Under the pieces are notes generated by a model. That model was not told where the DNA came from. It saw nothing but the letters and a program-made list of their open reading frames with translations, and did not search any database. DNA of 64,000 bases from Pogonophryne albipinna (lineage: Eukaryota; Chordata; Actinopteri; Perciformes; Artedidraconidae), in the NCBI GenBank assembly GCA_028583405.1, contig CM053260.1, positions 17,933,401 through 17,997,400 on the forward strand. Direction: 5' to 3'. The position numbers and the translations under genes were made by a program. This document shows, in pieces, positions 24,315 through 37,500 of this stretch (position 1 is its first letter; the number at the start of each line of letters is the position of its first letter).

Positions 24315-25580
24315 GAATCACCTTGAAGGTCATCAGTCATCTTTAGTTGGCCCGGGGGTCTTTTAGAAGGTCGGACCTCCTCGCCACTATGAAAGGGTTG
24401 GGGACCAACCGTAACCGACACCTGTCCGAATCCTGTGAGCCTCCCTCCGGTCATCCAGAGGCCCTCTACTCTCACAAGACCTGCACCATCCCACGCAGCC
24501 CTTACCTGCTGAGCCCCACAATGGACCACTACGGCACCATGGACCCTCACCTCTATCCTTCAGCCAACCAAGGCTCCCTTCCACCAGAGTGCATGCTGCC
24601 ACTTAACAACCAGCTGTCCAACAGCAGCACCTTCCCCAGGATTCACTACAACTCCTACGACCAGTCTGACTTCTCCCCACCTGGAGACAGCATCGGGGGG
24701 ATTAGCACAGGGGACCATGGGCACCTCCATGTCATTGGGACCGGGTATGGGCATGGGCATGGCAGGGCTCAGTGGACGAACACCTATGATTACGAGCGGT
24801 TCAGCAACAATATCACATCACATGACAAAGAACCAGGGACCATCCAGTTGATGGAGTTTGATAAGCAGCTACCTGGAGGTCGTGACGGGTTCAGCACATT
24901 GCAGTTTCACAGAACGTCAGCTGTTGCTGCCACCAAGCAGCAAACAGACAGTCCTGGTCGCATCCGCTACATGCTGCACTCAGTGCAGAAGCTCTTTGCA
25001 AAGTCCCAGTCGCTGGAGAGCCAAAACATGAAAGGAAATGTCAATGGACGCTCCACTGGCAGCGGTGGAGGCTCGTCTAGCACCGAAGACGGAGAGAAAA
25101 AGAATCGAAGATCTAAAAGTAAAGATCGGGGTACAAAATCAGAGGCCAAACGAAGACCACGCTCCAACATGTCAGGCTATTGGAGCTCAGATGATTTGGA
25201 CAGCAGTGATTTGAGCAGTTATCATAACACCATGGCCATGATGACAATGGGGCGTCCACCTGGACATGACAGTCATGGGGGCCAGTCCAGATACATCCAA
25301 AGTGGATACAACACTATCAGCTCCTCTAAAAGCAGCAATGACATGAAATATCAGGCACACGCTGGGCCTGGGGGCGGAGGAGGTGGTGGACTAGGTGGAG
25401 CAGGAAGAATGGCAATAAATGATAATGACTACATGAAAGGAGGGTCCTGGTCCACACTGACCATGGGCCAGCCGAGACCGATGATCCAGAAAGGCTCTGC
25501 TACTCTGGACAGATCCATGCTCAAGTCCAGATCCTGCCAACCTGAAATGAACTGCAACTACCTGCAAGGTTGGACGAAGG
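24315..25580 (+). CDS. dlgap4: dlgap4 first coding exon (start codon at 24389)
   Basis: The acceptor 'gttttctag' ends at 24314, so 24315-24388 is 5' UTR. The start ATG at 24389 is chosen because the family begins MKGL; an in-frame GTG/UTR extension upstream is not conserved. About 397 codons encode the N-terminal region. They include PYLLSPT near residue 36, SSTFPRIHYNSYDQ, the DGFSTLQFHR block, SPGRIRYMLHSVQKLFAKS, GYWSSDDLD, a run of seven glycines, and WSTLTMGQ. The region ends near CQPEMNCNYLQ. The best donor is AGG|GTGAGT at 25581, and it leaves one base (phase 1). An alternative donor CAAG|GTTGG four codons earlier has the same phase. Confidence 0.93.
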
Positions 25581-28500
25581 GTGAGTAGGCCTAAAGGGAA
25601 TGTAGTACTAGCTAAAAGTTAGATTCCGGAAGGATTTTATTATTACCAAGACCTATTTCCAGGTGTAGGTTAAAATACAAACACAATATACTTGCTTTTA
25701 GAGCGTTGATTAGGAATGAAAAGAAAGACTAATTGTATCCGCTTTATTCTGTCTGTAGGGTGATTGTAGTAGCACTTTAGGTCGCCCTGGGGTGCCAATG
25801 AAATACCATGTCGGCGGATGCGCCAGTGGTAGCTATGTGAAGGCCATGGGAGACCTGGAAGACAGCGACGACTCCGAGGGAAGTCCCAAACCTTCGCCAA
25901 AATCCGCCGCTCGTCGCCAGAGCTACCTAAGGGCAACGCAGCAGTCTCTGAGCGACAGCTTCCCCAACGCAAGTAAGACGACAAACTGAGACATAGAGAT
26001 GTGCTTTTTGTTACAGCAGTAAATATTAGTTTTCAACTGGCAAGGGAGTCAACCTCATGTTAAAGTTACAATCCTTTAATGAAATCTAATCCAAAGTAGC
26101 CCCGCAGCTTTGATTTAAAAACACCTGATTGCCACCTGCCTTCTGCCAGGTACAGGTTTTCAATTCATAGAAAGAAAATTATTAATATTGTTTCCTGATT
26201 GTCTAAAAAGTGTACTCACATCAGTTTCTAAATGTTACGTAAAGTCCTGTTTATCCTAGCTTATATCTTAAACTTGTAGGTGAATGTACTTGGATAAAAA
26301 ACAAACCTTAAAATGGTTGGCTAGAATAAGTCTTGATTTTTAGAGCCCATCCAGACACTTGAGTTATAAATACTGATTGGCAAAACCTCACAACAATCAA
26401 AGAAAAGAAAAAAGCCACTTTTTTCTGGTATACAGAAAGCTACCACGCCCTGAATAACCATCACAGTATGCAAGGAAAAACAAATGCATACAACATGTAC
26501 AGTGCACACAAGCTGTGCTCACTCACATGTAGAATAAAGTGTGTCAGACTCCCTGTTGTCCCCCACAGCTAGTCTACTACCACACCTCATCTGTGATTTA
26601 TCTTCCTGTGTTGGACACACAAAGCATCACAACATTAGTGTAGTTTACATAATATGACACTGACTGTTGTTTCTATTCAACCAGTAAATAACCAAAAATC
26701 AGCCTCATCTCTCCGACTGGCTGGCAATGCGCCTCACTTGTCTTTAGATGACATGCTTTATGAAGCATATATATTGCACAATATGTGGTGCAGGCACAGC
26801 TGAGTCGACTGTGCCTTTTCATTAAATGACAGAACATGCACTCCCATTTTTCCTTTGTATGCAAGCAAATTGGAACTGTCATGTTTTGTAATGTCAGGTT
26901 TCAGAGATCAAATTGTTGCACCTAATTGCAGAGTAACAATCACAATGCCCATTAGTTGCTAAAAGATATGACAGTTGTTGCATCTGCCGTCTAACATTAA
27001 ATTGTTTCTATGTTTCTTTGTTGTTTTTAATAGTCTGCAGGAATTAGCTTGAGGCATTTAGGACCTATTATTATATTATATTATTATACTTTACGGTCAA
27101 GTAAACAAAACTCTGTTTCAAATATCATGAGCACAAATGTTTATCATAATTGACTTCTGATAGTCACAAAGGAAGCTTGTGATAACACCTTCAGTAAAGC
27201 AGCTTTGTCAGTGTGGTCCTAAATTATGGATTTTGCAGTGCAAGTAGCGTACCATATGCAAACACTTAGTTGTGGACATACTTCATATTGGATCAGCGTT
27301 GGAGTGTTGATGTCCATTCAACCCAAACAAGAGGCGGATCATCCTGAGAAACAGCTGCAGGCTTTCCAACATACACACCTCTGCTTTACAAACATTCCAA
27401 GTCCTTAGTCTATGTAGAGTCAAGGATTCATTCTTCCCTAAAACGTGCCTGAATGACTAACCCTACTCCCCCTGCCCATCCCTGACCATCCAACCCCTCT
27501 CCTCCGCTCTGCTCCAGCCTGATTGGCGTGAGCAGCAGAACCCTGGATTACACCTTGTTGCAAGGGGAGCTGGATGCCCTGTGGTCTCCTCTCCACAGTG
27601 TGTCCTCTCTGCACCAGCTGGGCAGGTCAATGAGCAGGTCAGTGATAGGTCTGTTAGCCGCGTCTCAGGAGTGTGGTGCAAAAACGCTTTTGTCCGATTG
27701 TATCATTTTTAATTTCAATGGCTTTGCACTGCACACCTCAGACGCCTGTAAAGTCAGCGGCAACTCAAAATGCCAAATTCATACCGTGCCACCAACAACT
27801 GCCAACCTCCCTTAAGCTTGTAAATCCCATCTGCCAGTGCTTTTAGGTGAAAAGTAGCTGAGTTGGACACTTTTCAAATGGACCATAGACCATGGCATGG
27901 CAGATTGCTGTCATGTTACTATCACTGTGTGCCACATAGAATATGTGAAAACATGACTTAGAGCTGCTTTGTGTTTAAACTCCAACCAGTTCTTTGTCTT
28001 TGGCACCATGATGGCACACAGAGCAGTGTGTACATGTGTTTGCCTGATATCATTGGCTTGCATGCTCAGATACTACTATGACTGATGCCAAATTAGATGA
28101 AAGTGGAAGAGAGTCAAGATGGAAATGACTCATGAATCAAAGTGGAAATGAAAGGGGGAACTTGAATACAACAACCTATCCTCCTTTTATCTCTCTTGTA
28201 TTCCTGGTTTGCTCATCATGGCCTATTTGCCTTCTGGCTCCCTATCATCGAACATTAACATGAAGTTTCTTTCCCATCTTTTCCTTGAATATGCACTCAT
28301 CCACTCCTGTCTTTGGTTTTTCTCCTTATATTTGAATGTCCTAACACATCTCCTTTGTCTTGTTTCTTACTGCTCTTTTCAGCTGTCTTCCATTCTCTCA
28401 GAGAGATCTCCAATAATCGCAGCCTGGACAACCTAGACTGCATTGGGGGTACAGTCTCCTCTTTGCCCCCCTGGGATGATGATGACTTCAGCCAGGCCTG

Positions 28501-31500
28501 CAGCCACCTTGGGGCAGACGTAGCTGCTTGGGACAGGTCAGTGCAGGGAGTGCATTAAAGTGAGCTGTCTGAGGTCAAATAATAAATCTGTTTTTCTCCG
28601 TCTGTTTGTGTCTCTATCTTATTAGTTTAGCAGATTTATTTCTAATGAGAATAAGTTTGCTGGAAATGTAAATGACTTAGCTCCAAGCAAACTTTCTATT
28701 TTTGAAATCAGCAGTCAGTTTCAAAGACCCCATTGTCTGCCTCGAGCTACTAACGCTCATTGCCGTAGTATAATTTGCATTTTAACAGATACAGCTTGAA
28801 TGACAGTATTAAATGAGCTTCCTGTGAACAAAGAATCCCGCTTTTCCAAATGTATCTCATATTAATGTTATGAACCTAAGAGCAAATGAGTGAAATTGGT
28901 GGTTTTAAGTCTTATTGATCAACTTACATAAGAACTATTAGCCTCCCACTGACAAGTCAAAGAGAAGATGAACAGCTCTGATCTTTTTCAATGAACTATG
29001 GTGCAAATGAGGCAGTGCAGGCTATTACTACAGGATTTACACCCAATCTCTTGACAGGTCACTACATTACAACAAATGTGTCCAATATGTGAATTCATTG
29101 CTCTAATTTGCACCCAACACCAGCATGCCGAATACATTTAATTGCATGATTAATATATACTGAAGATGTGTAATTAAGAACATTTAACACAATTCCAAAA
29201 TGTGTGTGGGTGTAACATTTTGTTGTGCTGCTTCTGCTACACTCTCCCCCTTATATGCGTATGGAACCATTCTGCGAACCACCAAAATAACTTTGCTCCA
29301 AACACATTTTTGACTCATACTCAGGCTGTCTGTGTCAATCAACAGAATGTGAAACCCATCATCCACAAGGCTTGTTCTTACTCTTCGAAAGAAGCCTCAG
29401 AAAGAGCATGCAGAATAAAACGTTTCTAAGTGGTGTCTTTTGCCTTGGCGTATATTTTGTGTTTTATAATTGACAGTTATCATATGGCTGTGAGAAATGT
29501 AAAAAAAAATGTAAATGCATTTAACATTCAGTCCAGAAACCCAGCCTAAAGGAAAGCTGGGGGAGTCCCACTGGTTTCAATGAAGTTAAGAAACACTGTT
29601 CTCTGCAACACTTAGAAATAATTGGACTTAATTTCCACACCCTTAGACTAGTCACGCTTTTGGTGCCATTTTATTGCATCCCATCAGATGAGTCTCACTA
29701 ATAAAGAATCCCCTTTACAAAAACAGTCAGTTTCTGGGCAGTTAGTGTTCACCTCCAGCGCCAGGAGCAGCTACTATGATCAAAATGAACCCACTCTTGC
29801 AGTACTGTTCTCCTTGTACCTTACTGCTAATCTTGCCCTTTCCTCCCTCCAGCTGCGGGACCTGGAAATGAGTCAACATTACGAGGACCGCAGCTCCGAG
29901 TCCACATTCAGAGATTCCCGTTCCCAATCTCAGGACAACCCAGAGCCTCTAGACTTGCCCATGCCAACATGCTTCCGATCCCGCAGCCACAGCTACCTGA
30001 GAGCCATCCAGGCTGGCTGTTCACAAGATGACGACACGGCATCCATGGACTCAGGTTGCTCTCCGCCCCCGATTGACACTACTGTACGCACCTACAGCAG
30101 CAGCACTGGTGAGTCACAAATGATACATCTGCTGCAAATGAACCGAGTTATAACCCAAATGCAGTGTTATGTGTTGCCAAACTGAGATCTGAATGCTTTG
30201 TTTAAACCGAACACAGTATTGATTTTTATTTTATTATGCCTTGATGATTTTTACTCAGTTTTGACCCCTTTTGCAGAGCGACCCAGATAAGAATTACTTG
30301 TACTTCCCATAACATAGCATAAACTAACACAACTTATAGCCTTGATCCTGTGTTGGACACTAGTCTTCCCTCATACATGCACACGCTAGCATCTTTAGCT
30401 TAAATGCAGCCTCTTTTGCCCATGCTAGACGACCTTTCTGCACAGTGGATGACATGGAAAGAACAGTTTGGCTCTTACCTGATAGCCACTGGCTTGGACA
30501 AAGCCCCAAAGGAGAAACAGCTTGCAATTTTTCTTCAGCGTTTGGGGACAGACAGACAACGCATCCTACCACACAAAGGTAAAAAATCTAAACCAGCTCC
30601 TCTCCCCTAAAAACTCAATGTCCCACTTCAAGAACTTCAAAAGAAAAGAAAAAACCTTACTATCAAGAAAAACTAAGTGAAAAAGAGACGCTTTTGGTCA
30701 GTGGAGTTTCGGTTGTCATGGAAATGATTTCAGAAGCCCAAAAAAATAAGCAAACTGATCCGGTTGTTACTTTGAGGTTGAATTTGCTATAGCAGAGGAA
30801 TTGTGAATGTGTGTGATGACATACAAGATGTTTTGTACTGGTTGTGTCATCTGAATGCTCCCCAAGTAGAGAAAATTAGTGTGTATACACTGTTGCACAT
30901 AACGTTGGAATAATTTAGTTTCCAGACATTCCATATTTCCATTTACACACACAATCGTTTCATGAGAAGAGTTAACAAATATTGTATTCCAACTTTATGG
31001 GCAACAATGTAGAAACTGTACTTATGTGTGCATCTGCTTGAGTTATTACTACCAGAGTGTATCCACCATGTGGCGCTATTTCCTGTAATCTTCTAAATGG
31101 ACTTGGAAGCACATGCTGTGTTCAGGCCGTTCGAGTTCACTGAATTTCGAAAACTTTTTATTTGTGTTCCTTTGGGTGGGATTAATAGTTCTTTCAACAT
31201 AAAGCTGATAAGGAAAATACGTTCTCTTATTGTCAGAAGTGCGAGTCATATTTTGGTCGTCTGATTTTGATCATTTTATTTCTGTAGCCACATTATTAAT
31301 GCTGCATTTAGTGGTTGTGGTTTAATGTCAAAGCATATTAAGCTTAGAGATTTTGTATTTTACTTTTGAAAGCCGCCCTAAAATGTCATATTTAAAGATT
31401 CAATATCAAGAAACATAGGTGTCCCCAAAGTTAAATCTACAACAGAATCAACAGTGTTATTAAATTCTAAGAAGCACTTTTATGTGCACCATCATCACTT

Positions 31501-34457
31501 TAGTTGCAATGATCAAACGGTTGAGTTAGAATTTTCCGAGTTGTCCCTGGAGGCATCGGGAGACAAGCCACCACGCCTCCCAGAGACAGAAACAAAGGCA
31601 ACCAAACCAAAACCCGGCTTCTCACAGTCCTCCTCACACAGAGACCGAGGGTCGTCTCCAGCTGCAGCTGCACTTAAAATATCTAAGTCTTAACTAAAAA
31701 CACCACTGTGTTTTTTATTTATCTTCGCCTGAGAGCAGGGTAAGCGTTTTTATCATTTTAATGTTAATTGTGCTGAGTGCGTCGTTATAACAGTCTGGCT
31801 CGTTTGGTGACTGGACGCTCTTTAACCGGTGACAACCAACACTTTAAAGTAGGTTACATTAACTTTCGCTAATTTACTGCCATTGCATCTCTTCAAGCAC
31901 CCGGTATCCAACAAAAATGTCCTATAAGAAGAGTTGTTATCACTGTGTGGGTGTGATGTTGACAATAACTCAGTAGGCCTATACTTCAGCAGGTGATTTG
32001 TATGGGTGCGTAAGTTACTGTCGTCTCGGTATTGATGAATTGAATTTCCGCTTTTAGATCTGCTAAGTTGGTCCCCTGCTGAGGCTTGATTTACAGGGGA
32101 TTGCTCTTTTGTCTGACATGTATTTCATTAAGTGTCCGATGTACATATTTAGGTCATTAAGCAAAGCTAAAGACATGTAAAGGAAAGTAGAATAACTCAT
32201 TAAGTTTGATATAAACTCTGAAATAGGTTTGTCTCCATAACTGCTTCCATTGTTGCACTTTTTTAAGATCTGTACTGTCTTTATTAATTATTGAGAATTT
32301 CCTATCATGTGTTTCGTACAAAGTGCTCTGCTGCTGCCATGGGAGTCAGGATGTCTGCTGTTATACTGCATGAGGACTAGATATAGTTAGATGAACCTAA
32401 TGCTGCCTAGTGCCTACGCTTTATACATGCAGCTTTCTTTAGTTGCTGACATGGAAAATTGGCCTTCACTGGGTATTATTTGAGGTCTGCCCCACTTTGG
32501 TCCCACATGGGGTCTTGTCTGTGTACAACATGGATTAGATCCCATTTTGAGGTCACATTACAATATAAGGGCTTTACCGTTTTCTCCCTGTGCTGTTGTT
32601 GAAAGCATTTCATGTGATAGTTTGTTGGAATAATGGCTTTGGGTCACAAAGCAGCAGTGATAGTTTCAGGCAAGGTTGTCTATCATTGTGCCTGTAAATT
32701 GATTAAACAACACAGTTGGGCAACTGGCAGGCAACTTGGCAAGCAATACTACACTGTTAAATAGAGCATCACAATTCACCCTTTATCTTTCATTGTTCCT
32801 GGTCCTTGTCTGACACAAACTAACCACATAACGGCACCACCTCAACCAATCGGCTTAAATTTATTGTTCCTGGGGAACAGTTTAACAGACATTAAAACAC
32901 TTGAAAAAGTGGGTAATATGCCCCACCGGTATTGAGATTGTTTGAGCAGCTTGGATTACATAAAAAAGATAAATATTTTTTAGGGTCTAAAAAGATGCTG
33001 TGCTACCCCAGTGATGTCACTGGAAACTGTGATTGGTTAATTATAGTTTTCACAGCAACTCTTATTAAGCACTGTGTGGCTTCATACAGGTTTACCAAAA
33101 GATACCTATTTTTTTGTTTTTTTGTGTGGAGCCATGATTTTTTGGTCCCAGCCATGATTAGTATGTAGTGAATTGCTTACACCGGTGAGCGGTCGAGTGG
33201 AAAGCAGTCATGGGGTTGGTGGAAAAAAATGCTCTAGCTTCATGCAGCTAATTGTTTCCCAGCTTTGGAAATCCCATCTTGAACCCGGCTAACAGTGGAC
33301 AACAGAACCACTGTCCAGATGGCATGAAAACGGCAGAGCTTAGTGCCCACTCCAGATTCCACTCAAAACCTTTGGCACACAGCCTCTGCTTGTGTCTGTT
33401 GCTAAATTCCCTTCTGTAGAGCAAGCAGTAAGTTCTTCTGAGCAGCTCTTTTTACGTAAATCCAGCTTTTTTTTAAAGAGATAGTGTTTGGCTTCATGTA
33501 GTGTATATCTTCAATGGCGTGTTTAGTTCAGGGAAGGGCTTTGTCAGCACTGGTTCTGGTGACCGTAACTGTTTTACATTCAATGTGTTTTATGCTTGCA
33601 CAGCTGGGTATGTTTGTGTGGCTGAGTTTAGTATAATGCGCATGAAATGGGCCGTGTCACTTAATATCCATCTGACTGTGGGAACTTTCTGCCATGGGTG
33701 CATTTTCTCTCTTTTAACAGGCATTTATAAGGAATCAGCTGCTTTCTGTTTTGTTACACTATAATTAATTTGCTACATTATAAAATGTTGGATTTACAAC
33801 TGTTATTTCTTCATTCATTTACACATTTCTCACCAGTTTTACTAATGAAATCTGGGATGTAGCAAAACCTTTCGCTAACAGCCAGAATACCGTGTGAACA
33901 GTAGAGTGTGGTTAAACTCCAAACTTGTTTCAGACCTGTCTGATCACCTATGTGGTTTTAATGTGCATGCCATTGTTAAGCTCTGAAATGCTCATTGCCA
34001 TTTTTATTTGATAATCATCAAAAGTTCTGATTGAATTGTTGCAGCTTTATTGACCGAAGTGGTAAACCAACTGACTATATAATGATGCTAATCTCGTGCT
34101 TTTTTTGCTGTGGTAAAGACTCAGCCTTGGTATATGGGGCTCTTCCCAGCGATCTACCGCCTTTTCTCCAAATAAATGACATTACATTTGGTATTTCTGA
34201 ATTGCAGTTTTTTTGTTACATTGATATACAGTATTTGTCATGAGCTAAACTAGGCCGATAATATTGGCCTGGCTTATTTATTTCGTCCAGCTCTACTACT
34301 TTATATCCCGTCTAATCTCAGAGGCAGCTGTCAGTTATGATTTTACGGCTTGTTTTTGGTGGGCAAAGCAGATTCTGTAGCATTAAGACTTAAGGGCAAA
34401 TTCTGTTCAGAATGACGAAAACATGATGTGACACTCAGGGAACTGCAGGGCAGGTAT

Positions 34458-34503
<46 letters not shown>

Positions 34504-37500
34504 CCTTGTAGACCCAGTTAGTGACAGCTATCCTGCAGACTAGGAGCCGGTGCATCACATAGCTACCACAACAGTGACAACCCTATTCCGCCTAGCATCT
34601 ATCCCGGTCATAAGAGGGAACATGGCTGGTGAAAAGCTGTCTCAGCAGGTTTCCCTCAGGCATGGAGGATGGTCAGAAGCTGCTGCAAAACCCATGGCTA
34701 GTGGCATGTGTACTGTTTCGATAGGATGGATGCTAAATGCAGGTTTAAACAAGATGTATTATACTGGATCTCTGTCTTACAACATACCAAGAGTTGGAGA
34801 TCTGTCTGTAAATGATGACCACTGTGGAAATGGTAATGTTGCTATGGATACATCTATTGATCTATCTTTGGGATGCTAGGGGTTTGACTGAGTTGAAGCT
34901 GAGGGTGTGTTCCAACAATCAAAGCATCACGGTTAGCAGGTTGTGTTTGTATTATCTGCCTAATATTTACATTGAGGGCTGGTCATCTAAAAGGGTAGGT
35001 GTTTCCTATCTCTTTTCATGAAGTTCACATGTGTGGTATAAAGGCACAGGCTAGCGATTGTCTTATTTAGGTGTGGTTTGGGTGTCATTTCTGATGATTA
35101 CACATTATTTTTGTTTTCTGGTGTGTCATTGCTGAAACCGAGGCCAGCATTTACTAATCGGCGCTCTATTCTGGATGAAGTCAGGTGACGAGGGATCGAA
35201 AATCAGGTATGTTGAAGAGTGAAGACAAGCCAAAGATAACAGAGGATTTGACACTGATCAACTGCATTGCCACTACAATGGCTCTGCTGTTAACATTCCA
35301 GCTAATCAAGGTGTTTTTGTTACTTTGTTTTAGACGAGCACAATTTCCAAAGGGAAAGCCTGAACTATGATATGCTAACAGAACTTAAAGACAGCTGAGA
35401 CTGCATGAGAGAACCGCAGTGACGCCTCCTAAAACACGGAAGTAAAGTTCTTCCGGTTCCTTCGACAAAAATGCAATGCAATTTCTCCATAGGATTTTGG
35501 AAAATAGCTTGAAATAAGGTCTCTGGTTGACACACATTTAAGAGACGGATCATGTTTTGTTCAGTCGGATAATCTCCACATGTCTACCCATCTTTTATAA
35601 TTTTCTAATCATAAATCTATCGATTAGATTTATGATTAGAAAATTCTCTTATAGCATACATTTTTAAATAATATGGTAGCAAACCCTTTAAAGCTCTAGT
35701 TGCTCCTAAAGAAACTCTGAGGTGGACCAGAGGGACATTGGAGGTAGTTTAATGTAATCCAGGCTGGTGCAATTCTCTAGCAGACTGACAGCAGTTTGGC
35801 AAGTCAACTGTTGTGTGAGGTCATGTAAGTTTTATGATTTGAGGTGAGGTTGCATTACATTAGAGATAAAGCTAAAAAGAGGATTACAATGAACAACGAA
35901 GCCTTTTGTTTGAGTGTTTTCTCTGCAGCTCACATGTTTGTTGCAAGGCTTTTTCATAATCCTTGATGACCACAGCATTCAGTGCAGGAACACAACACGG
36001 TGCAGAAACAGTGTCCGCTTCATGCAGTGCCTCACATCAAATAGTGACATGTTGTTTCCTTTCAAATGTCACAGCAGGAAAATGTGACTATTTATAACAA
36101 TCTCAGTATTTATGAGAGTTTGACTCCTTTCATACTACCTCATATCTGGTGGTTATGTATTGTGTCTGATGAAAAACAGCTTTTAGTCCACAACAGCTGA
36201 TCGTTAGAGAACTTGGCTGATTTACAAGATTCAATGAAATGGCCATTCGACTGTTCAACACCACATTCAACGAGATTGTGACAGCAGTCTGTAGAAGTGC
36301 TTCTGCCACATTTTCATCTTACTATAAGGCTATAAAGTGTCCTATTGATTTTGTATGGTTGGGTCTGCACCATAAACTGATGTTTGTAAGCAAAAACTAT
36401 CAAAGCCAGCCACTTTAGTCCGTAGAAAATGATTATAAAATTGTATTTAGTAAAAGGATGATGAAGCTTTTACTGCTTTTGTTCAAACAAAGGTTATTCC
36501 TCTCCTCTTTAGCCTCATCAGTCCATCGTCTTGTATCCACTTTCCACAGTTTTCTTTTTTTAAATAAAGCATCTGTTTAAGGGATCATATAGTAGCCACA
36601 GGGTTCATAATGTTACAATAAAATCCCCAGTTTAGATTATAGCTTCTGGCGGTCCAGCGTCACACTGCCTTCACTCTGCATGTAGCATGATATTTCTGTG
36701 GTCTCTTAATTGAAGGCATTAGAGACTTTTTGAATTTTCCTAAAGGCAACAAAACGGTCTTTTGAGTTACTGCATTTGAATTGTATCTGTTGCAAGTCAT
36801 TTGAAACCATTTAGCCATACCATACACTTGGTCTCTTCAGATTCAATGTTTAAATGTCACTGGGTGAAATCTTGCTCACAGATGGGCCATTTATATCTGC
36901 TGTCACTGAATGCATCCATTGACCTCCTCCTGGACAATTGATTTAGTTGATGGATTCGATTAAGTGAATGAGTGGCTCTACAAGTGAAATAATGAAGTCA
37001 GAAAGGCAGATTCCAGCATATGTTGAAGAGACATGTTTGCACCTTGTTGGCGCAGAAAAACATCTCCTTTCATTTGAGTCAGACTCTTTTCTGAACATCA
37101 TACCAGATAATAATCATTAAACCACTGAGGGGATGGGAGTAAACGTCTCTCATACAGAGTTTTCTTTCCCTCCTCCGTCTATATGGTACCTAACCTTTCT
37201 ATTATCTTCTCGTAGCTGAATGTCAGATTTGGTCTGGAATAAAGTGCAGAATGGTAAAGATAAATGTCCTCCAATTTCTTACTCATATTCAGTCTTCAGA
37301 GTCAGATGTTCTATAAATTGCTTTACAGATATAATCGCGTGTCTCATGATCTAGGCTTTGAAGAGTGGTATGTGATTTTATTTAGTCACCTGTGATGAAT
37401 GGTATGCTTGTTCAATGTCCTACTTGATTTGATCTTCCCCTTTTCACGGGAACGTTCCCCAATGTTCCAGCTTTAACACAACAGCATCCCTGTGTATTCA

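Noticed and set aside
24347..24388. Upstream start for dlgap4 (14 extra codons)
   Set aside because: The SAPAP family begins MKGL; the extra codons are in the 5' UTR and lack an ATG in good context.
34550..34879. 109-codon ORF in the dlgap4 intron
   Set aside because: No recognisable motif, no splice-compatible conservation evidence, and composition like surrounding intron.
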